This document shows positions 19,654 through 28,720 of a DNA stretch of 64,000 bases, one piece after another. The position numbers were made by a program, and so were the translations under genes. The stretch's first letter is position 1, and each line of letters opens with the position of its first letter. Below the pieces are notes generated by a model. The model had not been told where the DNA came from and made no database searches. It was given only the letters and a program-made list of their open reading frames with translations. The stretch is taken from positions 97,819-161,818 of the forward strand of contig NZ_WWCT01000019.1 in assembly GCF_009857605.1 (NCBI RefSeq), given 5' to 3'. Source of the stretch: Duganella levis (GTDB lineage Bacteria; Pseudomonadota; Gammaproteobacteria; Burkholderiales; Burkholderiaceae_D).

Positions 19654-21782
19654 AAGTGCTGGTAGGTTTCGCTGCGAGTAAGCAATTCTTCATGACGGCC
19701 GGCATCGACCAGACGGCCCTGCTGCATGACCATGATCTTGTCGGCGTTGACCAGGGTCGACAGGCGGTGAGAAATCATCACCACGGTGCGGCCGACGGCA
19801 ATTTTTGCCAGGTTGCTGATGAAAATCGCTTCCGATTCCGGGTCCAGCGCCGAGGCGGCTTCGTCCAGGATCAGGATGCGCGGGCGGGCCACCAGCGTGC
19901 GAGCGATCGACAGGCGCTGCTTCTGGCCGCCCGACAGGTTGGCGGCGTTTTCTTCCAGCACGGTGTCGTAGCCCTGCGGCAGGCGTTCGATGAATTCGTC
20001 GGCGCCGGCCGCTTGCGCGGCGGCCACCAGTTCTTCGAAGGTGGCGTCGGGCTTGGTGACCGACAGGTTGTCGCGCACCGTGCCGCGGAACAGGAAGTTC
20101 TCCTGCAACACGACGCCGATCTGGCGCCGTAAATGCGCCAGTTCGATCTCGCGCGCATCGATGCCGTCAAAGCGGACAATGCCTTCCTGGACCGGGTACA
20201 AGCCCTGGATCAGCTTGGTCAAGGTGGTCTTGCCGGAGCCGCTGCGGCCGACGATGCCGACCACCGTGCCCTGCTCGATGGTGAAGGTGGCCTTGTCCAG
20301 CGCCAGCGCCTGCGCGCCCGGATAGCGGAACGTCACGGCGTCGAACTTGATCTCGCCTTCCAGCACCGGCCGCAGGCCGTTGGCGCCGGCACGGCCTTCC
20401 GGCGCGCGGTTCATCACCTCGCCGAGCATGCGCACCGACAGCGCGGTTTCCTGGTATTCGTTGACCAGGCCGACCAGCGAAATCAGCGGCTGGGTGACGC
20501 GGCCCGACAGCATCTGGAACGCGATCAGCGCGCCGACCGACATCGTGTTGTCGAACACGTCGGCGGCGCCGACCACGATGATCAGCACCGGCAGCAGCTT
20601 GCCGAGGAAGTCGGTAACGGCGTTGCCGGCGATCGAAATCTGGCCGACACGGAAGTGCATGGTGATCGCTTCGGCCGAGCGCTGGTCCCACACGCGGCGC
20701 TGCGACGGCTCGATCGCCAGCGCCTTGACGGTGCGCATGCCGTGGATGGTTTCCACCAGCATGCCCTGGCGCTGGCCCTCGGCCGAGTACAGCGCCTGCA
20801 GGCGGCGGTTGAAGGTCGGCACCATGGCCAGCACCACGCCGGCGATCAGCGCGGCGAAGAACAGCACCAGCATGGCCAGCTTGACCGAGTAGCTGAACAG
20901 CACTGGAATGAACACCAGCAGCGCGATCACGTCCAGCGCGGTGAAGAACAGCCGGCCGGTCAGGAAGTTGCGGATTTTTTCCAGCTGCTGCATGTGGCGC
21001 GTGACCACGCCGGCGCTGGTGGTTTCGAAGAAATCGATCGGCAGCGACAGCAGGTGGCCGAACACGCGGCGCGTCAGCCGCATGTCGATCTTGTTACTGG
21101 CCGCCAGGGTCAGCGTCTGGCGCAGGAAACCGAAGGTGGCGTCGAACGCCAGCGCCATGATGATGCCGACCGCCAGCACCTGCAGCGTGGTCACACTGCG
21201 GTGGGTCAGCACCTTGTCGATCACCAGCTGGAAGAAGATCGGCGACGCCAGCGCCAGCAGCTGCATGGCAATGGCGGCGATGAAGATGTCGCGGAAGGCG
21301 GCTTTTTGTTTGAGGATTTCGGGAATGAACCAGCGCAGGCCGAACGGCTGGTTGGGGTCGCTGAGCTTGTGCTGGCGTTTGATGAACAGCACATCGCCCT
21401 GCCAGCGCTGCTCGAAGTCGCTGCGGCTGACCAGCACCACCACGGCGTTGGCACTGGCGGGATTGAGTACCGCCACATGGTCCTGGCCGCCGTTCTCGCC
21501 CGGCTTGACGCCGACCACGATCACCGAGTTGCCGTCCACCAGGCGCGCCATCAGCGGGAACACGCCGCCCTGGGCCATCAGGCGCGACCAGGTCAGCTGA
21601 TCGGCCTTGGCTTTCAAACCGATATCCGAGGCGATGCGCAGCAGCGCGCCGACGCCGGGTTCCTCGGCACGCAGCGCGTTTTCATCGATCAGGCGTTCCG
21701 GACTTATCTGCAGACCATGATGCTGGGCGATCGCAGTCAGGCATTGGATCGCGGTATGGGGAAATTTAGCTTGCATAGGCAT
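19626..21782 (-). CDS. type I secretion ABC exporter with degenerate C39-like domain (HlyB type)
   Basis: 718 residues. The N-terminal ~135 residues look like a C39 peptidase, but the residue 13 before the HHG glycine, where the catalytic Cys should be, is Thr10, so it is a non-cleaving substrate-docking domain as in HlyB. Six membrane segments (about 160-440) are followed by an ATPase with Walker A (512-520, GRSGSGKTT), LSGGQ signature (616-620), Walker B ILILDE (636-641) and switch H672. It starts the minus-strand run exporter-HlyD-GT2-FkbH-GT. Likely substrates are the two giant repeat proteins flanking the cluster. Start may be ATG 21782 or 21776; neither has a clear Shine-Dalgarno. Confidence 0.93.
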   Translation of the reverse strand: MPMQAKFPHTAIQCLTAIAQHHGLQISPERLIDENALRAEEPGVGALLRIASDIGLKAKADQLTWSRLMAQGGVFPLMARLVDGNSVIVVGVKPGENGGQDHVAVLNPASANAVVVLVSRSDFEQRWQGDVLFIKRQHKLSDPNQPFGLRWFIPEILKQKAAFRDIFIAAIAMQLLALASPIFFQLVIDKVLTHRSVTTLQVLAVGIIMALAFDATFGFLRQTLTLAASNKIDMRLTRRVFGHLLSLPIDFFETTSAGVVTRHMQQLEKIRNFLTGRLFFTALDVIALLVFIPVLFSYSVKLAMLVLFFAALIAGVVLAMVPTFNRRLQALYSAEGQRQGMLVETIHGMRTVKALAIEPSQRRVWDQRSAEAITMHFRVGQISIAGNAVTDFLGKLLPVLIIVVGAADVFDNTMSVGALIAFQMLSGRVTQPLISLVGLVNEYQETALSVRMLGEVMNRAPEGRAGANGLRPVLEGEIKFDAVTFRYPGAQALALDKATFTIEQGTVVGIVGRSGSGKTTLTKLIQGLYPVQEGIVRFDGIDAREIELAHLRRQIGVVLQENFLFRGTVRDNLSVTKPDATFEELVAAAQAAGADEFIERLPQGYDTVLEENAANLSGGQKQRLSIARTLVARPRILILDEAASALDPESEAIFISNLAKIAVGRTVVMISHRLSTLVNADKIMVMQQGRLVDAGRHEELLTRSETYQHLWNQQTSHL

Positions 21783-21945
21783 CGATGTGGGTAAAAAGCG
21801 GGAACCAAGCCGACACGCGCACGCGCTCGTTCCAGCTGTGGGATTTTAACCCAGTGCACGCCTTCCTCGTGTGAATTTGTTGTTTGGAAGCACAACCCGG
21901 TTTACCCCGCTGTTCCAGCGATGGCGCACCGCAAAATGACCGCGC

Positions 21946-21980
21946 AAAAAAAACGGCAAGGCCCGCAGGCCTTGCCGTTT
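21946..21980 (-). terminator. strong intrinsic terminator of the right giant gene
   Basis: A perfect 13-bp stem (21951-21963 with 21968-21980) and a four-base loop are followed on the minus strand by an unbroken run of eight T, the last three belonging to the stem. It lies about 20 bases past the stop at 22000, so the giant gene should be transcribed apart from the exporter operon just downstream. Confidence 0.93.
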
Positions 21981-21999
21981 CTGTTACCGCGCTGTCAGA

Positions 22000-24900
22000 T
22001 TACTTGGCTGCCAGCAGGCCGTGTTGCGCGCCGTTTTGCAGTGCTTTCAGACGCAGCGTCTCTTCCGTCGCAGCCGAGTGGCTGGCCGCGGTCAGCTTGT
22101 TCTCGTAGCTGCCAATGGCGCTGGCCAGGGCGGCCACCGAACCGTTGCTGCTGGTCGGCACTTCCAGCTTGGTGGTGCCGCTGGTGGCTGGCTGGCTGTT
22201 GTAGCTCGACAGCGCCGACGACAGGTTGCTTACCGAGCTGGTCAGGTTGGTGCTGGTGGCACCGGCGCTGAACCAGACGTCCGCTGCTTCGTGGCTGGCG
22301 CCATCGGCCGTCTCGAAGGTCGAGGTCAGACCGACGATGTTGCCGTTGTTCAGCGACGGGTTGTGCTTGGCATCCAGGTTCAGCTTGGTGATGTTCAGAT
22401 CGCTCAGCGATTTGAGTTCATCAGCCTGGCTGACACCGTCGCCGTTGGCATCGACCCACACTTGCAGTTTCGAGAACTGGGCATCTTTGGCATCGATCAC
22501 GCCGTCGCCGTTGGTATCCAGTTCCGCCAGGGCGGCATAGCCGTTCGAGGCTTTGCTGCCGTTGGCCAGCGTGGTGCCCGAGCCGAACAGTTCGCCACCA
22601 TCGTTGATGGTGCCGTCACCGTTGCGGTCCAGGACCAGCAGGCCGTCGCCACCGCCAACCCAGCCGGTGCTGACCTTGTTGCCATTGGCCAGCATGTCGA
22701 ACTGCACACCTGCTGCCGAGCTGATGGTCTGGATACCGTTATTGTTCAGGTCCAGTACCAGCGGCGTGAAGGTTGGCAGCGCGGCGATCTGGTCGGTGCT
22801 CATTGCTTGTACTTGCGACGAGGTCAGCGAGTGGATCTGCGACGTGGTGAACGAGTGCACCTGGTTAGTACCCAAGCTGGCGATCTGTTCGGTCGTCAGG
22901 CGCGAGAACTGGGCGGTGCTCAGTGCCGCGATGGTGTTGGTGCTCAGCGCAGCCAGATCCACCGTTTCGATCGCCTGGACACCATTGGTGGACAGGGCGC
23001 GGATCTGGGCGGTGGTCAGCGAGTTCAGCTGTTCACTCGACAGGGCAACGATCTGCGCCGTGGTGATGCCGGAAGCCATCACAGCGGTGCTCAGGGCTGC
23101 CAGCTGACCGTTGGTGAAGCCGATGATCTGCTCGGTGCTCAGCGCGGCCACCTGGTTGGTGCGCAGGGCGGCAACCGACGAGGTTTTCAGTGCGGCCAGG
23201 TCTTCGGTTTCCAGCGCGTGGACCGAGTTGGTGCTCAGGGCGGCGACCTGCGCCGAACTCAGCACAGCGGCCTGGTTGGTGCTCAGCGCCACCACCTGGT
23301 CAGTCGTCAGGCTGATCATCTGGGCGGTGGTCAGGACCTGGACGCTGTTGGTGTTCAGCACATTGATCTGCTCGGTGGTCAGGGCACGGACCTGAGCGGT
23401 GCTCAGGGACGCGAACGCCGCGGTGGTCAGCGCGTTCAGGTCTTCGGTTTCCAGCGCAGCGATCGCGTTGGTGCTCAACGCCACCACTTGACGGCTGCTC
23501 AGGGCAGCAGCCTGGTTGGTCGTCAGGGCCACCACTTGCTCGGTGCTCAGCACCTTGATCGCGGCGGTGCTGATGGCGGCAGCCTGGTTCGACGTCAGTG
23601 CGGCGATCTGCTCGGTGGTCAGACCGGTGATCTGGGTCGATTTCAGCGAAGCGATGCCAGCGGTGGTGATGCTGCTGATGTCGCCGGCTTCGATCGCGGC
23701 CAGGTTGTTACTCGACAGTGCGCTGACTTGCGCGGTGGTCAGGTAAGCGAACTGGTTCGAGGTCAGCGCCACGATCTGGTTGGTGGTCAGGCCCGAGGCG
23801 ACGTCGAGGGTGCTCATCGCCGACAGCTGGCCACTGGTCAGACCCTGGACCTGTTCCGTGGTCAGGGCGGCGACCTGGTTGGTGCTCAGGGCAGCGAACG
23901 ACGCGGTTTTCAGTGCAGCCAGATCTTCGGTTTGCAGCGCGGCGATCGAATCGGTGGTCAGCGCGCGCACCTGGGCGCTGCTCAGCACACCAGCCTGGTT
24001 GGTGGTCAGGGCCACCACTTGCTCGGTGGTCAGGGCGGCGACCTGGCCGCTGCTCAGACCAGCGATGGTGGCGGTCTTCAGTGCAGCGAAGTCTTCCGTT
24101 TCCAGCGCATGGATGGCGTTGGTGGTCAGGGCGTTGACTTGCGCGCTGCTCAGGGCGGCGGCCTGGTTGGTGGTCAGCGCCACGACCTGGTCGGTGGTCA
24201 GCGATTTGACGGCGGCGGTGCTGATGGCGGCAGCCTGGTTCGACGTCAGTGCGGCGATCTGCTCGGTGGTCAGCGCGGTGATCTGGGTCGATTTCAGGGC
24301 AGCGATACCAGCGGTGGTGATGCTGCTGATGTCGCCTGCTTCGATCGCGGCCAGGTTGTTACTCGACAGCGCGCTGATTTGCGCGGTGGTCAGGTAAGCG
24401 AACTGGTTCGAGGTGAGCGCCACGATCTGGTTGGTGGTCAGGCCCGACGCGACGTCGAGGGTGCTCATCGCCGTCAGCTGGCCACTGGTCAGACCCTGGA
24501 CCTGTTCCGTGGTCAGGGCGGCGACCTGGTTGGTGCTCAGGGCAGCGAACGACGCGGTTTTCAGTGCAGCCAGATCTTCGGTTTGCAGGGCAGCGATCGA
24601 ATCGGTGGTCAGCGCGCGCACCTGGGCGCTGCTCAGCGCGGCAGCCTGGTTGGTGGTCAGGGCCACCACTTGCTCGGTGGTCAGGGCGGCGACCTGGCTG
24701 CTGCTCAGACCAGCGATGGTGGAAGTCTTCAGTGCAGCGAAGTCTTCCGTTTCCAGCGCATGGATGGCGTTGGTGGTCAGCGCGTTGACTTGCGCGCTGC
24801 TCAGGGCGGCAGCCTGGTTGGTGGTCAGCGCCACGACTTGGTCGGTGGTCAGCGATTTGACGGCGGCGGTGCTGATGGCGGCAGCCTGGTTCGACGTCAG

Positions 24901-27714
24901 TGCAGCGATCTGCTCGGTGGTCAGACCGGTGATCTGGGTCGATTTCAGCGCAGCGATGCCAGCGGTGGTGATGCTGCTGATGTCGCCGGCTTCGATCGCG
25001 GCCAGGTTGTTGCTTGACAATGCTGCGACTTGCGCGGTGGTCAGGTAAGCGAACTGGTTCGAGGTCAGCGCCACGATCTGCTCGGTGGTCAGGCCCGAAG
25101 CAACGTCCAGGGTGCTCATTGCAGCCAGCTGGCCGCTGGTCAGGCCCTGGACCTGTTCCGTGGTCAGGGCGGCGACCTGGTTGGTGCTCAGGGCAGCGAA
25201 CGACGCGGTTTTCAGTGCGGCCAGATCTTCGGTTTGCAGGGCGGCGATCGAGTCGGTGGTCAACGCGCGCACCTGGGCGCTGCTCAGCGCGGCAGCCTGG
25301 TTGGTGGTCAGCGCCACCACTTGCTCGGTGGTCAGGGCGGCGACCTGGCTGCTGCTCAGACCAGCGATGGTGGCGGTCTTCAGTGCAGCGAAGTCTTCCG
25401 TTTCCAGCGCATGGATGGCGTTGGTGGTCAGGGCGTTGACTTGCGCGCTGCTCAGGGCGGCGGCCTGGTTGGTGGTCAGCGCCACGACCTGGTCGGTGGT
25501 CAGCGCTTTGATGGCGGCGGTGGTGATGGCCGCAGCCTGGTTCGACGTCAGGGCGGCGATCTGCTCGGTGGTCAGACCGGTGATCTGGGTCGATTTCAGG
25601 GCAGCGATACCAGCGGTGGTGATGCTGCTGATGTCGCCGGCTTCGATCGCGGCCAGGTTGTTGCTCGACAATGCTGCGACTTGCGCGGTGGTCAGGTAAG
25701 CGAACTGGTTCGAGGTCAGCGCCACGATCTGTTCGGTGGTCAGGCCCGAAGCAACGTCCAGGGTGCTCATCGCAGCCAGCTGGCCGCTGGTCAGGCCCTG
25801 GATCTGTTCGGTGGTCAGGGCGGCGACCTGGTTGGTGCTCAGGGCAGCGAACGACGCGGTTTTCAGTGCGGCCAGATCTTCGGTTTGCAGAGCGGCGATC
25901 GAGTCGGTGGTCAGCGCGCGCACCTGGGCGCTGCTCAGCGCGGCAGCCTGGTTGGTGGTCAGCGCCACCACTTGCTCGGTGGTCAGGGCGGCGACCTGGC
26001 TGCTGCTCAGACCGGCAATGGTGGCGGTCTTCAGTGCGGCGAAATCTTCCGTTTCCAGCGCATGGATGGCGTTGGTGGTCAGGGCGTTGACTTGCGCACT
26101 GCTCAGGGCGGCCGCCTGGTTGGTGGTCAGCGCCACGACCTGGTCGGTGGTCAGCGCTTTGATGGCAGCGGTGGTGATGGCGGCAGCCTGGTTCGACGTC
26201 AGGGCGGCGATCTGCTCGGTGGTCAGACCGGTGATCTGGGTCGATTTCAGGGCAGCGATGCCAGCGGTGGTGATGCTGCTGATGTCGCCTGCTTCGATCG
26301 CGGCCAGGTTGTTGCTCGACAGTGCTGCGACTTGCGCGGTGGTCAGGTAGGCGAACTGATTCGAGGTCAGCGCCACGATCTGGTTGGTGGTCAGGCCCGA
26401 AGCGACGTCGAGGGTGCTCATCGCAGCCAGCTGGCCGCTGGTCAGGCCCTGGATCTGTTCGGTGGTCAGCGCAGCGACCTGGTTGGTGCTCAGCGAGGCG
26501 AACGACGCGGTTTTCAGCGCGGCCAGATCTTCGGTTTCCAGGGCGGCGATCGCGTCGGTGGTCAGTGCGCGCACTTGGGCGCTGCTCAGCGCGGCAGCCT
26601 GGTTGGTGGTCAGGGCCACCACTTGCTCGGTGGTCAGGGCGGCGACCTGGCTGCTGCTCAGGCCGGCGATGGTGGCGGTCTTCAGTGCAGCGAAGTCTTC
26701 CGTTTCCAGCGCATGGATGGCGTTGGTGGTCAGGGCGTTGACTTGCGCGCTGCTCAGGGCGGCGGCCTGGTTGGTGGTGAGAGCCACCACTTGGTCGGTG
26801 GTCAGCGCTTTGATGGCGGCGGTGGTGATGGCGGCAGCCTGGTTCGACGTCAGCGAGCCGATCTGCTCGGTGGTCAAGCCGGTGATCTGGTTCGATTTCA
26901 GCGCAGCGATGCCAGCGGTGGTGATGCTGCTGATGTCGCCGGCTTCGATCGCGGCCAGGTTGTTGCTCGACAATGCCGCGACTTGCGCGGTGGTCAGGTA
27001 AGCGAACTGGTTCGAGGTCAGTGCCACGATCTGGTTGGTGGTCAGGCCCGACGCGACGTCGAGGGTGCTCATCGCAGCCAGTTGGCCGCTGGTCAGGCCC
27101 TGGATCTGTTCGGTGGTCAGCGCAGCGACCTGATTGGTGCTCAGCGAGGCGAACGCGGCGGTCTTCAGCGCGGCCAGGTCTTCGGTTTCCAGCGCGGCGA
27201 TCGCGTCGGTGGTCAGCGCGCGCACTTGCGCGCTGCTCAGCACAGCGGCCTGGTTGGTGGTCAGCGCGACCACTTGCTCGGTGGTCAGGGCGGCGACCTG
27301 GGTGCTGCTCAGGGCGGAGAAAGTAGCGGTCTTCAGCGCGGCGAGGTCTTCCGTTTCCAGCGCATGGATGGCGTTGGTGGTCAGCGCGCTCAACTGGCGG
27401 CTGCTCAGTGCGCCAGCCTGGTTGGTGGTCAGCGCGACGATTTGTTCGGTGGTCAGGATTTTGACTTGGGCAGTCGTCAGGCCGAGGACGCCGTTGGTAC
27501 TCAAAGCGGCAAAATTAGTCGCACTCAGCAATGGCACATTGGCGCTCGAAATGGCGCCAACTTGGGTCGAACTCAGGACTTGGAACTGTTCGGTGGTCAA
27601 CGCCGCCATCTGTTCGGTGCTGAGCGCCGCAATATCTGCAGTCGAGATGGTCACCACTTGTTGGGTGCTCAGACTTGCAAGCTGATTGGTGGACATACTG
27701 GTAATGACGCTCAT
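22000..27714 (-). CDS. giant octapeptide-repeat protein with calcium-loop C-terminus
   Basis: 1904 residues. ATG 27714 (MSVITSMSTNQ) is chosen because AGGAGA lies six bases upstream (27721-27726); the longer frame adds 19 unrelated residues. There is no Sec signal peptide. Residues to about 1645 are octapeptides of the form [IVL]-x-A-L-[ST]-[ST]-x-Q, grouped in a 217-residue super-repeat. The C-terminal ~260 residues have four calcium loops (LDLNNNG, LDRNGDG, LDTNGDG, VDANGDG) and closely match the left giant protein (shared GELFGSGTTLA and DGYAAL/NGYAAL). Expected fate is type I export to the cell surface or medium by the neighbouring HlyB/HlyD pair; the precise role is unknown. A leader of about 600 bp precedes it and a strong terminator follows. 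Confidence 0.92.
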   Translation of the reverse strand: MSVITSMSTNQLASLSTQQVVTISTADIAALSTEQMAALTTEQFQVLSSTQVGAISSANVPLLSATNFAALSTNGVLGLTTAQVKILTTEQIVALTTNQAGALSSRQLSALTTNAIHALETEDLAALKTATFSALSSTQVAALTTEQVVALTTNQAAVLSSAQVRALTTDAIAALETEDLAALKTAAFASLSTNQVAALTTEQIQGLTSGQLAAMSTLDVASGLTTNQIVALTSNQFAYLTTAQVAALSSNNLAAIEAGDISSITTAGIAALKSNQITGLTTEQIGSLTSNQAAAITTAAIKALTTDQVVALTTNQAAALSSAQVNALTTNAIHALETEDFAALKTATIAGLSSSQVAALTTEQVVALTTNQAAALSSAQVRALTTDAIAALETEDLAALKTASFASLSTNQVAALTTEQIQGLTSGQLAAMSTLDVASGLTTNQIVALTSNQFAYLTTAQVAALSSNNLAAIEAGDISSITTAGIAALKSTQITGLTTEQIAALTSNQAAAITTAAIKALTTDQVVALTTNQAAALSSAQVNALTTNAIHALETEDFAALKTATIAGLSSSQVAALTTEQVVALTTNQAAALSSAQVRALTTDSIAALQTEDLAALKTASFAALSTNQVAALTTEQIQGLTSGQLAAMSTLDVASGLTTEQIVALTSNQFAYLTTAQVAALSSNNLAAIEAGDISSITTAGIAALKSTQITGLTTEQIAALTSNQAAAITTAAIKALTTDQVVALTTNQAAALSSAQVNALTTNAIHALETEDFAALKTATIAGLSSSQVAALTTEQVVALTTNQAAALSSAQVRALTTDSIAALQTEDLAALKTASFAALSTNQVAALTTEQVQGLTSGQLAAMSTLDVASGLTTEQIVALTSNQFAYLTTAQVAALSSNNLAAIEAGDISSITTAGIAALKSTQITGLTTEQIAALTSNQAAAISTAAVKSLTTDQVVALTTNQAAALSSAQVNALTTNAIHALETEDFAALKTSTIAGLSSSQVAALTTEQVVALTTNQAAALSSAQVRALTTDSIAALQTEDLAALKTASFAALSTNQVAALTTEQVQGLTSGQLTAMSTLDVASGLTTNQIVALTSNQFAYLTTAQISALSSNNLAAIEAGDISSITTAGIAALKSTQITALTTEQIAALTSNQAAAISTAAVKSLTTDQVVALTTNQAAALSSAQVNALTTNAIHALETEDFAALKTATIAGLSSGQVAALTTEQVVALTTNQAGVLSSAQVRALTTDSIAALQTEDLAALKTASFAALSTNQVAALTTEQVQGLTSGQLSAMSTLDVASGLTTNQIVALTSNQFAYLTTAQVSALSSNNLAAIEAGDISSITTAGIASLKSTQITGLTTEQIAALTSNQAAAISTAAIKVLSTEQVVALTTNQAAALSSRQVVALSTNAIAALETEDLNALTTAAFASLSTAQVRALTTEQINVLNTNSVQVLTTAQMISLTTDQVVALSTNQAAVLSSAQVAALSTNSVHALETEDLAALKTSSVAALRTNQVAALSTEQIIGFTNGQLAALSTAVMASGITTAQIVALSSEQLNSLTTAQIRALSTNGVQAIETVDLAALSTNTIAALSTAQFSRLTTEQIASLGTNQVHSFTTSQIHSLTSSQVQAMSTDQIAALPTFTPLVLDLNNNGIQTISSAAGVQFDMLANGNKVSTGWVGGGDGLLVLDRNGDGTINDGGELFGSGTTLANGSKASNGYAALAELDTNGDGVIDAKDAQFSKLQVWVDANGDGVSQADELKSLSDLNITKLNLDAKHNPSLNNGNIVGLTSTFETADGASHEAADVWFSAGATSTNLTSSVSNLSSALSSYNSQPATSGTTKLEVPTSSNGSVAALASAIGSYENKLTAASHSAATEETLRLKALQNGAQHGLLAAK
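22775..27700 (-). repeat. 24-bp repeats organised in 651-bp tandem super-repeats
   Basis: The same landmark (TCCAGCGC, encoding part of the ALETED unit) recurs at 23450, 24101, 24752, 25403, 26054, 26705 and 27356, each exactly 651 bp apart. A second landmark (ACGTCNAGGG) at 23801, 24452 and 25103 shows the same spacing. 651 bp is 217 residues, or 27 octads plus one residue (the extra residue lies in the VASGLTT unit). Internal copies are very similar at DNA level, which suggests recent duplication or gene conversion; copy number may be misassembled or variable between strains. Confidence 0.92.
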
Positions 27715-28320
27715 TGCATTTCTCCTAGAAGGGCGCTGATTCGATTTGCTGTCCGAAAACATCTGGTGCACGGCCCTACCGTTGCATCCGCGTCTTCCGC
27801 CAGTGGCATATTTGCCGTTTAACTACGTATTGGGTACTTACTGCCGCGAACGCAAAACCGCGTGCGCACACATTCTTAACGTCAACATCTTGCTCAACTT
27901 GAGTAAACCCAAGAAGATTTATTGCTTATTTCCAACCCCGAAAAACACCCGGAAAGTCGGCCTGCTTGCTTACAAGGCGACCGCCAGCAGTCTTCCACTA
28001 AGTAAACTTATTCCCATACGGAAAAAAAACTCACAAAATCTTTCATCTGTTGACCGAAATTCGCCAAGTCGTTGAAATCATTCAAATTTTTCTTTGATAC
28101 GTGTGTAAAACGGCGTAAAAAACTTGCTACGGAGGGCTAGTATAGCGTAATAAATTTCCACAAGGAATTTATTTGCAAGCCTGTCGCCACGCCGCCACGC
28201 TCAAAATAACAATGTTCAGAGGCTATCAACCATGTTGATTTGTCTACGATGGCGAACGGGGGTGGATAAGGCCAGACTTTGCCTCAGTGATGTGACGCGA
28301 TGATGACCTACGGAAATTTT
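27715..28320 (-). promoter_or_regulatory. long, relatively AT-rich upstream region of the right giant gene
   Basis: About 600 bases with no convincing gene. A short frame at 27746-28075 has no Shine-Dalgarno and reads through the AT-rich part, so it is left out. The region is richer in A+T than its surroundings, holds the sequence TTCCCATACGGAAA (28011-28024, near-identical to a site upstream of the chemoreceptor gene) and must contain the promoter of the giant gene. I cannot place the promoter confidently. Confidence 0.4.
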
Positions 28321-28713
28321 CTATTGCGCTGCAGCGGACGGATGGCGACGCCACCACAACACCGCCAGGGTGGCGGCCAGCAGCACCAGCGCAAATGCAT
28401 TCATGACAACGGTGGCGGTGGCGAATCGCAACACCACGCCGAGGCTGACGCCGGCCTTGACGCTCAAGGTCGGGCCGTCGCCATGCGGAAAATAGCTGAT
28501 CAGCTGCACACTATAATAGAGCACCCCGCCCCACAGGCCGAACCGCGAGCGCCGCAGCGACAGCACGCCAGCCAGGAAACCCAGCAGCGCCACCCCGTGC
28601 AGCAGCATGTCGCCGGTCGGCGCCGCCGCGCCCAGCAGGCCCAGGCTGACGGCCAGCGCCAGCCCGCTGTTCAGCAACAATACCCGGGCCAGCCATTTTT
28701 CCAGTGCCTGCAT
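28321..28713 (-). CDS. small hypothetical membrane protein
   Basis: 130 residues with about four hydrophobic segments (about 9-28, 36-52, 58-72 and 98-120) and a short RRHPSAAAQ tail. ATG 28713 has GAGGA at suitable spacing and lies seven bases after the stop of the GlxA-type regulator gene, so the two are probably co-transcribed. I do not recognise the family. The pairing with a DJ-1/AraC regulator suggests it may be a regulated membrane partner, but no function can be given. Confidence 0.72.
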   Translation of the reverse strand: MQALEKWLARVLLLNSGLALAVSLGLLGAAAPTGDMLLHGVALLGFLAGVLSLRRSRFGLWGGVLYYSVQLISYFPHGDGPTLSVKAGVSLGVVLRFATATVVMNAFALVLLAATLAVLWWRRHPSAAAQ

Positions 28714-28720
28714 CCTGTCC

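Noticed and set aside
19626..21782. Bacteriocin exporter with active C39 leader peptidase
   Set aside because: The catalytic Cys position is Thr10 and no double-glycine leader peptide gene is nearby, so the HlyB type is preferred.
22775..27700. CRISPR-like look of regularly spaced short repeats
   Set aside because: There are no unique spacers; the period is 24 bp within a coding frame and the units diverge at codon level.
22021..27822. Plus-strand frames of 998 and 930 residues antisense to the right giant gene
   Set aside because: Same periodicity artefact; the minus-strand frame has a Shine-Dalgarno, calcium-loop domain and terminator.
27746..28075. Possible small plus-strand gene of 109 residues in the AT-rich region
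   Set aside because: No Shine-Dalgarno, no recognisable fold, and composition follows the low-GC local DNA; treated as non-coding.
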